Origin: Rhizobium sp. AAP43
GTDB taxonomy: Bacteria; Pseudomonadota; Alphaproteobacteria; Rhizobiales; Rhizobiaceae
Assembly (NCBI RefSeq): GCF_001296045.1
Contig: NZ_LJHS01000062.1
Location: 1 to 32,460, forward strand
DNA: 32,460 bases
Reading direction: 5' to 3'
Every line of letters begins with the position of its first letter. Position 1 is the first letter of the stretch. Shown one piece after another: positions 15,395 through 23,454 of this stretch. The translations under genes were made by a program, and so were the position numbers. The notes below the pieces were generated by a model. It was not told where the DNA came from. It made no database searches and saw only the letters and a list, made by a program, of their open reading frames with translations.

Positions 15395-16462
15395 ATGATT
15401 GACCGCCGAAGTTCAGCGCCCCCTTGGTGGAGCCCGTCTGCCCATGCGGATCGGCGCCCCTTCCTTGTTGGACGCAACCGGATCCAGGCTGCCTTCCGCG
15501 CACACTTCGCCGTTTCGGATTTCATCGAGGTCGATACCGCAACCCTGCAGATATCGCCTGGAAACGAGGCCCATCTGCACGCTTTCGCGACCCAAGCGAT
15601 CGGCCATGACGGGACCTCGGTTCCGCTTTACCTGCACACATCGCCCGAATTTGCCTGCAAGAAGCTTCTCGCGGCCGGCGAGACGCGCATCGCCTGCTTC
15701 GCCCATGTCTACCGCAATCGCGAACGCGGGCCCTTGCACCACCCGGAATTCACCATGCTGGAATGGTACCGCGTCGGCGAACGCTACGAGCAGCTGATGG
15801 CAGACTGCGCAAGCCTTCTGGCGCTTGCAGCCGAAACATCAGGCACACGGCAGTTCACCTATGGCAATAAGACCTGTGATCCATTCGCGGCACCCGAGCG
15901 CCTTTCCGTCGCCGATGCCTTCACGCGCTACGCCGGCATAGACCTGCTTGCCACCATCGCAGCCGACGGCAATACAGACCGTGAAAACCTGGCCGCACAG
16001 ATGCGCGACCAAGGTCTGCGCGTTGCGGACGATGATACCTGGGCCGATCTCTTCAGCCGCGTCATCGTGGAGAAGGTGGAACCGAACCTCGGCAACAGCC
16101 GCCCGACGATCCTCGACCGCTATCCGGTTGCCGAAGCAGCATTGGCGCGCCCCTGCCCCGATGATCCGAGGGTTGCCGAACGTTTTGAACTCTATGCCTG
16201 CGGCGTCGAACTCGCCAATGCCTTCGGCGAATTGACCGACCCGAACGAACAGCGTCGGCGTTTCGAGGCCGAGATGGTCGAGAAAAACCGCGTCTATGGC
16301 GAGACCTATCCGCTCGACGAAGACTTTCTCGACGCGCTCTCGATCATGCCCGAAGCCTCCGGCATCGCGCTCGGCTTCGACCGTCTGGTCATGCTGGCGA
16401 CCGGCGCCCTGCGCATCGACCAGGTGATCTGGGCGCCAGTTGCGGAGACACATCTTGGCTGA
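15395..16462 (+). CDS. epmA: EF-P--(R)-beta-lysine ligase (LysRS paralogue)
   Basis: EpmA (GenX/PoxA/YjeA) attaches (R)-beta-lysine to Lys34 of EF-P. The 355-residue protein consists only of the class II aminoacyl-tRNA synthetase catalytic core and lacks the anticodon-binding domain of LysRS. Motif 2 is seen in AHVYRNRERGPLHHPEFTMLEW, and motif 3 in SGIALGFDRLVMLATG near the end. The start ATG at 15395 fits the family length; AAGG lies some 14 bases upstream, so the ribosome site is not ideal. It overlaps epmB by eight bases and is divergent from efp, which makes the assignment firm. Confidence 0.94.
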   Translation: MIDRRSSAPPWWSPSAHADRRPFLVGRNRIQAAFRAHFAVSDFIEVDTATLQISPGNEAHLHAFATQAIGHDGTSVPLYLHTSPEFACKKLLAAGETRIACFAHVYRNRERGPLHHPEFTMLEWYRVGERYEQLMADCASLLALAAETSGTRQFTYGNKTCDPFAAPERLSVADAFTRYAGIDLLATIAADGNTDRENLAAQMRDQGLRVADDDTWADLFSRVIVEKVEPNLGNSRPTILDRYPVAEAALARPCPDDPRVAERFELYACGVELANAFGELTDPNEQRRRFEAEMVEKNRVYGETYPLDEDFLDALSIMPEASGIALGFDRLVMLATGALRIDQVIWAPVAETHLG

Positions 16463-17498
16463 TGCCACGCTTCGCAGCATTGAGGATCTGGTCTCTGTGG
16501 GCCTCATCTCCGATGAAAGCGGGAAGGGTCTCGCACCTGTCGCGTCACGCTATGCGATCGCTTTGACGCCGGCCGTTCTCGACCTCATCGATCCGAACGA
16601 TCCCAACGACCCGATCGCTGCGCAATATCTGCCCACCCCAGCCGAACTGACCGAGCATCCGGCAGAGCGCGACGATCCAATCGGCGACAGACCGCACACG
16701 CCGGTGGAAGGTATCGTCCATCGCTATCCGGACCGGGTTCTGCTGAAGCTTCTGCATGTCTGTCCGGTCTACTGCCGCTTCTGCTTCCGCCGAGAAATGG
16801 TCGGACCGGAAGGAGACGGCACGCTGAACGCCGAACAGATCGGCAAGGCGCTCGACTACATCCGCTCGGACAGCCGCATCTGGGAAGTCATCCTGACCGG
16901 TGGTGACCCGCTAATCCTCTCACCCCGCAGACTGCGCGATGTGATGCTGCAATTGGCCTCGATCGAGCATGTGAAGATTGTCCGTATTCACAGCCGCGTG
17001 CCAGTTGCCGATCCTGGTCGGATCACCGAGGAGCTTCTGGACGCGCTGAAATCGAGCGGCAAGTCCGTTTATGTGGCGCTTCACGCAAACCACGCCCGCG
17101 AGATGACTGAGAATGCGCGAGCCGCCTGCGCACGCCTGATCGATGCCGGCATCACCATGGTTAGTCAGAGCGTTCTCCTCAAGGGCGTCAATGACGACGC
17201 CGATACGCTCGCGGATCTGATGCGCGCCTTCGTCGAGAGCAGGATCAAGCCCTACTATCTCCATCATCCCGACATGGCGCCCGGAACGGGCCACTTCCGC
17301 CTGACGATTGCCGAGGGGCAGGCGATCATGCGGGAACTGCGCAACCGGATTTCTGGTCTTTGCATCCCCCATTACATCCTCGATTTGCCCGGCGGCCACG
17401 GCAAGGTTGAGGCCGGCCACGCCGCACTGCAAGAAATTGAACCAAATCGATACATCATCCTCGACCGAGTGGGCGAGGAACACGTTTACCCGGCGTAG
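16455..17498 (+). CDS. epmB: EF-P-linked lysine 2,3-aminomutase (radical SAM)
   Basis: EpmB converts (S)-lysine to (R)-beta-lysine for EpmA. The 347-residue protein carries the radical SAM cluster motif CPVYCRFC, with Cys103, Cys107 and Cys110 binding the 4Fe-4S cluster, then ILTGGDPL (the GGDP SAM-binding strand) and a HPDMAPGTGHFR segment typical of aminomutases. The start is taken as TTG 16455 because GGAGA lies seven bases before it, inside the epmA end; a TTG at 16440 is an alternative that lacks this. The eight-base overlap with epmA implies translational coupling. It is shorter than catabolic KamA (about 415 residues), as expected for EpmB. Confidence 0.93.
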   Translation: MADATLRSIEDLVSVGLISDESGKGLAPVASRYAIALTPAVLDLIDPNDPNDPIAAQYLPTPAELTEHPAERDDPIGDRPHTPVEGIVHRYPDRVLLKLLHVCPVYCRFCFRREMVGPEGDGTLNAEQIGKALDYIRSDSRIWEVILTGGDPLILSPRRLRDVMLQLASIEHVKIVRIHSRVPVADPGRITEELLDALKSSGKSVYVALHANHAREMTENARAACARLIDAGITMVSQSVLLKGVNDDADTLADLMRAFVESRIKPYYLHHPDMAPGTGHFRLTIAEGQAIMRELRNRISGLCIPHYILDLPGGHGKVEAGHAALQEIEPNRYIILDRVGEEHVYPA

Positions 17499-17565
17499 CA
17501 GACGCTTTAGCGCTCATTACAGGCTTCGCCCAGCCTTCCGAACCCGCCTCCAGATACCATTCAGT

Positions 17566-17598
17566 CGAAGTTTACCCAATTGTTTAGCGGAAACTTCG
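17566..17598. promoter_or_regulatory. CGAAGTTT-N17-AAACTTCG inverted repeat before the carrier-protein operon
   Basis: Two perfect 8-base arms lie in the AT-richer stretch between epmB and the carrier-protein gene, about 60-90 bases before its start. Position and symmetry suggest an operator or part of a leader structure. I cannot place a convincing -35/-10 pair. Confidence 0.45.
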
Positions 17599-17616
17599 TC
17601 TTTCCTAGGTAAGAAA

Positions 17617-17640
17617 TCGCTCAATAAAAATTCCGAGCGA
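17617..17640. promoter_or_regulatory. TCGCTC-N12-GAGCGA inverted repeat in the carrier-protein leader
   Basis: A second perfect dyad (6-base arms, AT-rich 12-base centre) ends 17 bases before the carrier-protein ATG, directly ahead of its GGGAG ribosome site. With the repeat at 17566-17598 it gives two symmetric elements in one short leader. Confidence 0.4.
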
Positions 17641-17657
17641 TGATCTGGGAGAAAACG

Positions 17658-17909
17658 ATGAACGACACCATTCGCGCACTTGTCACGAAGCTTGGCGGCC
17701 TGCCGGTTGCAGTCGATACGCTCGCAGACGACGCAGACCTTTATGCAGCCGGCCTTTCTTCCTTCGCCTCCGTGCAACTGATGCTCGGCCTCGAAGAAGC
17801 CTTCGACATGGAGTTCCCGGATCATCTCCTGAACCGCAAGTCCTTTGCCAGCATCGCGGCGATCGAAGCGACAGTGAACACCATTCTCGGGGACAGAAAG
17901 GTCGCCTGA
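17658..17909 (+). CDS. Small carrier protein (ACP/PCP-like), partner of the amino acid ligase
   Basis: The 83-residue protein has the four-helix acyl carrier fold. The phosphopantetheine attachment region reads AGLSSFASVQLM; by alignment to the usual GLDSL motif, Ser35 is the modified serine and the preceding Asp is replaced by Ser. ATG 17658 follows a GGGAG site. Its stop codon overlaps the next start (TGATG). Because the ligase two genes downstream belongs to a family shown in Bradyrhizobium and Agrobacterium to charge small carrier proteins with amino acids, this is most likely an aminoacyl carrier protein and not a fatty-acid ACP. A phosphopantetheinyl transferase is not encoded nearby. 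Confidence 0.87.
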   Translation: MNDTIRALVTKLGGLPVAVDTLADDADLYAAGLSSFASVQLMLGLEEAFDMEFPDHLLNRKSFASIAAIEATVNTILGDRKVA

Positions 17910-19093
17910 TGGATCTCTCGAGCACGTCCTCAACGGAGGTCAGCCTGAAGGCGCGTGCGGCGCGTGTGGCAAAGGTCGCCGCCGCCCATGCCGATGATGT
18001 CGACAAGGTCGGTCGCTTCCCAAAGGAAGCGGTCGAGGCGCTAAAGGCCGAACGCCTGATGGGCATACAGATCCCCGTCGATTGCGGCGGCGAAGGCCGA
18101 TCGACGTCGGAAATTGCTGAAGTCTGCACCATCCTGGCGCAGGCCTGCGCCGCCAGCGCCATGATCTTCGCCATGCACCAGATCAAGGTTTCGAGCCTGG
18201 TCTCGCACGGTACGGATGCCAGCTGGCATCGCGACTTCATGCGCCGTGTTTGCGACGAGCAGATGCTGCTCGGCTCGGCCACGACCGAAGGCGGCATCGG
18301 TGGAAACCTGCGCAATTCGATCTGCGCTATCGAGGTCGATGGAGACGTTTGCCGGTTGGAAAAGGATGCAACAGTCATTTCCTACGGCAAACATGCCGAT
18401 GCGATCCTGATCACATCGCGCGCCCACAAGGATGCCCCGCCCAGCGACCAGGTCATGACCGTCTTCCTCAAGGACCAGTACACCCTCGAACAGACCCATG
18501 TCTGGGACACGATGGGCATGCGCGGCACCTGCTCCGACGGTTTCCTTTTCAAGGGCGAAGCACCGGCGGTCCAGATCCTGCCGAAACCCTTCGCCGAAAT
18601 CGCCGCCCAGTCAATGCTGGCGAGTTCGCACCTCCTGTGGAGTGCGCTGTGGTACGGCATTGCCGTCGACGCCTTCACCAAGGCGCAGACCTTCGTTCGT
18701 GCCGCCGCCCGCAAAGCACCCGGAACGCAACCGCCAGGGCTCGTGCAACTGGCGGAAATGTCGAGCCAGCTTCAGGTGATCCGCTCAAACATCCTCCAGG
18801 GTCTCGCATCCTACGAGACCGCACTCGCAGACCACGACCGGCTGTCCTCGATGGCTTTTGCCGTCGCGATGAACAACGTGAAGATTGCCTCCTCCGAGAT
18901 GATCCTGCCCGTTATCAACCAGGCGCTCCGGATCTGCGGCATCATGGGATACAAGAACGGTACGCCGTTCAGCCTGGGCCGCCACCTACGCGACGCACAC
19001 TCCGCCGAACTGATGATTTCCAACGATCGCATCCTCGGCAATACGTCGACAATGCTGCTCGTCCACAAACAAGAAACCGGACTTTTGGGGTAA
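17909..19093 (+). CDS. Acyl-CoA dehydrogenase-like flavoprotein, may act on the carrier-bound aminoacyl group
   Basis: The 394-residue protein follows the acyl-CoA dehydrogenase plan: helical amino-terminal domain (about 1-125), a beta middle domain with the flavin-binding ATTEGGIGGNLRNS and WDTMGMRGTCSDGF segments, and a carboxyl-terminal helical bundle ending in RDAHSAELMISNDRILGNT. The usual catalytic glutamate of the YEGT region appears replaced (ILGNT), so the chemistry may differ from beta-oxidation enzymes. Related flavoproteins oxidise aminoacyl groups on carrier proteins (for example prolyl-carrier dehydrogenases in pyrrole pathways), and the one-base overlap with the carrier gene supports that idea. 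The substrate is inference; a DszC-like monooxygenase role is an alternative. Confidence 0.8.
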   Translation: MDLSSTSSTEVSLKARAARVAKVAAAHADDVDKVGRFPKEAVEALKAERLMGIQIPVDCGGEGRSTSEIAEVCTILAQACAASAMIFAMHQIKVSSLVSHGTDASWHRDFMRRVCDEQMLLGSATTEGGIGGNLRNSICAIEVDGDVCRLEKDATVISYGKHADAILITSRAHKDAPPSDQVMTVFLKDQYTLEQTHVWDTMGMRGTCSDGFLFKGEAPAVQILPKPFAEIAAQSMLASSHLLWSALWYGIAVDAFTKAQTFVRAAARKAPGTQPPGLVQLAEMSSQLQVIRSNILQGLASYETALADHDRLSSMAFAVAMNNVKIASSEMILPVINQALRICGIMGYKNGTPFSLGRHLRDAHSAELMISNDRILGNTSTMLLVHKQETGLLG

Positions 19094-19099
19094 ACGGAC

Positions 19100-20008
19100 A
19101 TGGATATGCAGGTAAGCTTTCTGGACCGTCTCTTCGAGAGCGGCCTTCTAATCGAAACCGGCGTCGACGGCCTTTATGGTCGCAGCGGCCAGTTTGAGGA
19201 CGTGATTGCAGCCTTTGAGCGGCTCATCGATCGCATTGGCGGCGCCGACGGTGCGGAGGCGATCCGCTTTCCGCCCGGCATGAACGTCGCCTACTTCGAG
19301 AAAAGCGGCTACATGAAGAGCTTCCCGCAGCTCGCCGGCACCGTGCATTCTTTTTGCGGCAACGACCACGACCACATGAGCCTCCTCCAGTGCATGGAAG
19401 AGGGCAAGGACTGGACGAAGGAGCAGAAGGCGACGGATATCGCGCTGACGCCAGCCGCCTGCTATCCGCTCTATCCAACGGTGGCCAAGCGCGGCCCGAT
19501 TTCGAACAAGGGCGGTCTCTACGACCTGCAATCCTATTGCTTCCGCCACGAGCCGTCGAAAGATCCAGCCCGCCAGCAGCTGTTCCGCATGCGTGAATAT
19601 GTCTGCATGGGCACTGAGGCCCATGTCACCACCTTCCGCCAGACCTGGATGGATCGCGGTGTCGAGATGATGAAGTCGATCGGCCTCGACGTTGAAATCG
19701 ATGTGGCGAACGACCCCTTCTTCGGCCGCGCCGGTCGCTTGCTCGCCAACAACCAGCGCGACCAGAACCTGAAGTTCGAGCTGCTCATTCCTGTCACCTC
19801 GCAGGCCAACAAAACGGCCTGCATGAGCTTCAACTATCACCAGGACGCCTTCGGCCAAAAATGGGGTCTGAACCTTGAAGACGGTTCTGTCGCCCATACC
19901 GCCTGCGTCGGTTTCGGCCTGGAGCGCATCGCACTTGCCCTCTTCGCCAAACATGGCCTCGATGTCGCCGTCTGGCCCGATGCCGTCCGCAAGACGCTCT
20001 GGGGCTGA
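19100..20008 (+). CDS. Amino acid:[carrier protein] ligase (SerRS-like)
   Basis: The 302-residue protein is a truncated homologue of the atypical (archaeal-type) seryl-tRNA synthetase that retains the catalytic core and lacks the tRNA-binding arm. Class II motif 2 is visible in SYCFRHEPSKDPARQQLFRMRE and motif 3 in CVGFGLERIALALF. Cys121, Glu166 and Cys269 match the spacing of the zinc-binding Cys/Glu/Cys set of this family. Known members (Bradyrhizobium, Agrobacterium) activate glycine or alanine with ATP and load it on the phosphopantetheine arm of a small carrier protein, without aminoacylating tRNA. It sits in one operon with such a carrier. The amino acid used here cannot be read from sequence. 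GGGG precedes the ATG at 19100; ATG 19106 is a possible alternative. Confidence 0.93.
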   Translation: MDMQVSFLDRLFESGLLIETGVDGLYGRSGQFEDVIAAFERLIDRIGGADGAEAIRFPPGMNVAYFEKSGYMKSFPQLAGTVHSFCGNDHDHMSLLQCMEEGKDWTKEQKATDIALTPAACYPLYPTVAKRGPISNKGGLYDLQSYCFRHEPSKDPARQQLFRMREYVCMGTEAHVTTFRQTWMDRGVEMMKSIGLDVEIDVANDPFFGRAGRLLANNQRDQNLKFELLIPVTSQANKTACMSFNYHQDAFGQKWGLNLEDGSVAHTACVGFGLERIALALFAKHGLDVAVWPDAVRKTLWG

Positions 20009-20012
20009 TCAC

Positions 20013-20981
20013 GTGACGACATCCGTCTTTCCCGGCCTCGATCCGGCCCGGTACCAACCCCATGCGCTACATTCAAGCGAGCGCATGTGGCCGGAGACCA
20101 ATTGCTACGTCGATCTCTGGATCGAAGTTCTCTCCGCCCAGGGCTCGCACCCGGAAGCCATGCTCGGCTTCACGCTGACCCAGGATTTCGAGGGCGACCA
20201 GTTCACCTTCTTCAAGGTACCGCTGGAGGATCTGGAAGCGCTTTACGGCATCCGCGCCACGGAACTTGCGATCTTCGACAGCGTCGAGGCGCATGTTCAG
20301 GCGCAGATCGCGCGCGGCCGTCTCTGCCTCGTCGAGATGGACAGCTTCTTCATGCCCGACACCCGCGGTGTCGGCTACCGTCAGGACCACGGCAAGACCA
20401 CGGTTGGCATCAACCGACTGGATATGGCAGGCCGCGTGATGGACTATTTCCACAATGGCGGCTTCTTCCGGCTCGAGGGCGAGGATTTCGACGGCGTCTT
20501 CCAACTGGATGCACCTGAGGGTGCCCTGCCCTTTCTGCCCTACACCGAATTTGCCAAGTTCCCGGTTGAGCCGACGGCACTGGGTCACCAGCGCGATCTC
20601 GCCCACCGGCTCCTCAGGCAGCATTTCGCCCGGCGCCCGGACGCCAATCCGATCGCCGCCTTCGCCAAAGAATTCCCGGCGCAGGTCGAGGCAGTTGCCG
20701 AACGCCCCTTCGGCTACTTCCACAAATATGCCTTCAACACGCTTCGACAGTTCGGCGCGAATTTCGAGCTTCTGGCGAGCCACCTCGCCTGGCTGGATAC
20801 GGCCGCCCATGCTAATGCGATGAAAGCTGCCCTTGCGATCTCGGAAAATGCCAAGAGCGTCCAGTTCCAGCTGGCGCGCGCCGTGACCCGGAAGAAATTC
20901 GATGCGCTGGGCCAAGCCCTTGATCCCGCCATTGCCGGCTGGGATCGGCTGATGGATGATCTGAAGCCCCACTTGGCTTGA
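20013..20981 (+). CDS. DUF1839-family protein of the carrier-protein operon
   Basis: The 322-residue soluble protein belongs to the uncharacterised DUF1839 family, which I know mainly as a neighbour of carrier-protein amino acid ligases. Conserved-looking segments are WPETNCYVDLWIEVL near the start, FTFFKVPLEDLEALYGI, and EMDSFFMPDTRGVGYRQDHGKTTVGIN in the middle, rich in polar residues that could form an active site; the last third is helical. No signal peptide or membrane segment is seen. Start GTG 20013 lies four bases after the ligase stop; GGGG is about eight bases upstream. Position suggests that it transfers or processes the carrier-bound amino acid, but that is inference only. Confidence 0.8.
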   Translation: MTTSVFPGLDPARYQPHALHSSERMWPETNCYVDLWIEVLSAQGSHPEAMLGFTLTQDFEGDQFTFFKVPLEDLEALYGIRATELAIFDSVEAHVQAQIARGRLCLVEMDSFFMPDTRGVGYRQDHGKTTVGINRLDMAGRVMDYFHNGGFFRLEGEDFDGVFQLDAPEGALPFLPYTEFAKFPVEPTALGHQRDLAHRLLRQHFARRPDANPIAAFAKEFPAQVEAVAERPFGYFHKYAFNTLRQFGANFELLASHLAWLDTAAHANAMKAALAISENAKSVQFQLARAVTRKKFDALGQALDPAIAGWDRLMDDLKPHLA

Positions 20982-20991
20982 AAGGACGCAC

Positions 20992-23454
20992 ATGACCACG
21001 AGGATCTATCTCGGAGCGGACATCCGCCCGCTCGAGCATGGATGGACACTCCTGGTCACCGAACCCGGTCGCCACCAAACGCCTTCCGATGTCCACTGGC
21101 CCGCCGCCCGCATTCCGGCAACAGTTCCCGGCACGGTTGCCGGCGCATTGACGGATGCCGGACTGTTCGACCCGGCCGCCCCGTCGCCGCTGCATGACAA
21201 GGACATCTGGTATTTCCGATCGCTGGAAGGTGAAGCGTCGGGACCAGCCGTGCTGCGCTTCGAAGGGCTGGCAACGCTCGCCGAGATCTACATCAACGGA
21301 AACCTCATGCTGACGAGCGACAGCATGTTCGAGAGCCACGACCTGTCGGTGGATCTCACTGGCGACGACGATCTGGCAATCTGTTTCCGCGCCCTTCAAC
21401 CGCGCCTTGATGCCAAAGGTCCGCGCGCGCGCTGGCGGCCGCAGATGATGGATCACCAGGGATTGCGGCTTGTGCGAACGAGCCTGCTCGGCCGCATGCC
21501 CGGCTGGTGCCCATCGATCCATCCGACAGGCCCCTACCGCCCGATCCTCTTGATCCGCCCCGGTCGTGATACGATCGGCGAACTCCATATCCAGACCGAT
21601 TTCGATGAGGCCGGCACCGGGCTCCTCTCGGTTCGCCTTCAAGCCGAGCCAGGCCGTAGCGTCGTCCTGCGTTGCGCGGGCGTCGCCGCAGAACTGGAAG
21701 CTGGATCCGATGGCGCGATCAACGCCTCCATGCGACTGCCCGGGATCGAGCCCTGGTGGCCGCGAACCCACGGCAATCCGACCCTGCATGAACTCGATAT
21801 CATCCTTGACGGCCAGGTTCACTCCCTTGGCCTCGTCGGGTTCCGCCGCATCGACATTGACCGTGGAGATGACGGAAAAAGCTTCGGGCTTCGCGTCAAC
21901 GGCACCCCCGTTTTCTGCCGCGGTGCCGTCTGGACCAATGCCGATATCCTGCGCCTCCCCGGATCCGCCGAAGCCTATGCGCCTTGGCTGATGAAGGCAG
22001 CCGAGGCCAATATCAACATGATCCGCATCGGCGGGACCATGACCTATGAGAGCCGCGAATTCTTCAGACTGTGCGATCAGCTTGGTCTGTTGATCTGGCA
22101 GGACCTCATGTTCGCCAATTACGACTATCCCTTCGCCGACGCAGATTTCGCGGCACAGGCCCAAAGCGAGGCCAAAACCCTCCTCACACAATTGCAGGGG
22201 CATCCCTCGCTTGCGGTTATCTGCGGGGGAAGCGAAGTTTTCCAGCAGGGTGCCATGCTCGGCCTTCCGCAAAAGAGCTGGAACGGGGACTTCTTCAACA
22301 CCACCCTGGCCGAGATTGCCAAGGCCGGTCGTGCCGATTGCGCTTATGTTCCCAATTCACCCTTCGGCGGCGCGATGCCCTTTGCCCCGAATGAGGGCGT
22401 CACGCATTATTATGGCGTCGGCGCCTATCAGCGGCCGCTCGAGGATGCCCGCCGTGCCGAGGTGCGCTTTGCCGCCGAATGCCTGGCCTTTGCCCATGTG
22501 CCGCAGCAGGCAACGCTTGACCGACATCTTTCCGTTCCGCCCGTCCATGATCCACGCTGGAAGGCCCGCGTCCCGCGTGATCGCTCCGCCTCCTGGGATT
22601 TCGAGGATATCCGAGATCACTACCTGGAAGATCTTTACGGCTTCGATCCGGCAAGGCTACGACGTGAAGATCCGGCGCGTTATCTCGATTTCTCCCGCGC
22701 GGCGACAGCCGAGGTTATCAGCGAAACCTACGGCGAATGGCGGCGCAAGGGATCGACCTGCAAGGGTGCACTTGTGTGGACCCTGCAGGATCTCGAAGCT
22801 GGCCCGGGCTGGGGTGTGATTGACGCAACGGGCGAGCCGAAGCCGGTCTGGTATGGCCTGAAGCGCGCCTTCCGCCCAATTCAGGTGATCCTGAAGGATG
22901 AGGGCACCAATGGCCTCGCGATCCATCTGGTCAACGACACCCAGGCGACTGTCGAGACGACACTGGATCTGGCCTGCCTGAGAAACGGTCGCCAGCCATC
23001 CGCACGCGGCACTGCCACGGTAACGTTAGAGCCTCATTCTGTCGAAACGCTCCCGGCAACCAATGTCTTCGGCGCCTTTTTCGACACCACCTACGCCTTC
23101 CGCTTCGGTCCGCCCTCGCATGATGTGACCGTGGCGTCGCTTCTAAGCCCGGACGGAAGGATGCTTTCCGAGGCGTTCCATTTCCCGCTTGGCAGGCGAG
23201 AAGCGCTGCACGCGCCGCAATTTGAGCATCGCCTGGAACAGCGCGAAGGCGTTTGGTGTCTCGATATCCGCAGCGACACCATTGCCCAGTCCGTCCATGT
23301 CAACTGCGAAGACTATCGTTCAGATGACGACTGGTTCCATCTGGCGCCGGGTGTTTGGAAGACGGTTCGGCTGATCGCACGCGATGCGCCTGGCGCCACG
23401 CCTCGCGGCTCCCTGCGCAGCCTCGGCAGCAATACCGCTTACGGCTTCTCCTGA
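20992..23454 (+). CDS. Glycoside hydrolase family 2-type protein (beta-mannosidase-like)
   Basis: The 820-residue protein has the GH2 plan: amino-terminal jelly-roll sugar-binding domain (about 15-175), an immunoglobulin-like domain, a TIM barrel (about 295-590) and carboxyl-terminal beta domains. The barrel begins with the typical GFRRIDI...NGTPVFCRGAVWTNAD region. The acid/base position is Glu415 in ICGGSEV, where the usual Asn before Glu is Ser, and Glu496 in RFAAECLAF is the probable nucleophile. No signal peptide is present, so it is likely cytoplasmic. AAAGGA precedes the ATG ten bases after DUF1839; it is the last gene of the operon. Its 3' end overlaps the convergent hydrolase gene by 16 bases. 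The substrate is unknown; a beta-mannoside or a synthetic intermediate is plausible. Confidence 0.85.
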   Translation: MTTRIYLGADIRPLEHGWTLLVTEPGRHQTPSDVHWPAARIPATVPGTVAGALTDAGLFDPAAPSPLHDKDIWYFRSLEGEASGPAVLRFEGLATLAEIYINGNLMLTSDSMFESHDLSVDLTGDDDLAICFRALQPRLDAKGPRARWRPQMMDHQGLRLVRTSLLGRMPGWCPSIHPTGPYRPILLIRPGRDTIGELHIQTDFDEAGTGLLSVRLQAEPGRSVVLRCAGVAAELEAGSDGAINASMRLPGIEPWWPRTHGNPTLHELDIILDGQVHSLGLVGFRRIDIDRGDDGKSFGLRVNGTPVFCRGAVWTNADILRLPGSAEAYAPWLMKAAEANINMIRIGGTMTYESREFFRLCDQLGLLIWQDLMFANYDYPFADADFAAQAQSEAKTLLTQLQGHPSLAVICGGSEVFQQGAMLGLPQKSWNGDFFNTTLAEIAKAGRADCAYVPNSPFGGAMPFAPNEGVTHYYGVGAYQRPLEDARRAEVRFAAECLAFAHVPQQATLDRHLSVPPVHDPRWKARVPRDRSASWDFEDIRDHYLEDLYGFDPARLRREDPARYLDFSRAATAEVISETYGEWRRKGSTCKGALVWTLQDLEAGPGWGVIDATGEPKPVWYGLKRAFRPIQVILKDEGTNGLAIHLVNDTQATVETTLDLACLRNGRQPSARGTATVTLEPHSVETLPATNVFGAFFDTTYAFRFGPPSHDVTVASLLSPDGRMLSEAFHFPLGRREALHAPQFEHRLEQREGVWCLDIRSDTIAQSVHVNCEDYRSDDDWFHLAPGVWKTVRLIARDAPGATPRGSLRSLGSNTAYGFS

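Noticed and set aside
17658..17909. Fatty-acid acyl carrier protein
   Set aside because: No fatty-acid or polyketide synthase gene is nearby, the attachment motif is LSS instead of DSL, and an amino acid:carrier ligase lies in the same operon.
20812..22272. Minus-strand open frame of 486 codons opposite the DUF1839 and GH2 genes
   Set aside because: It is antisense to two supported coding regions, has no recognisable domain, and has no ribosome binding site I can see.
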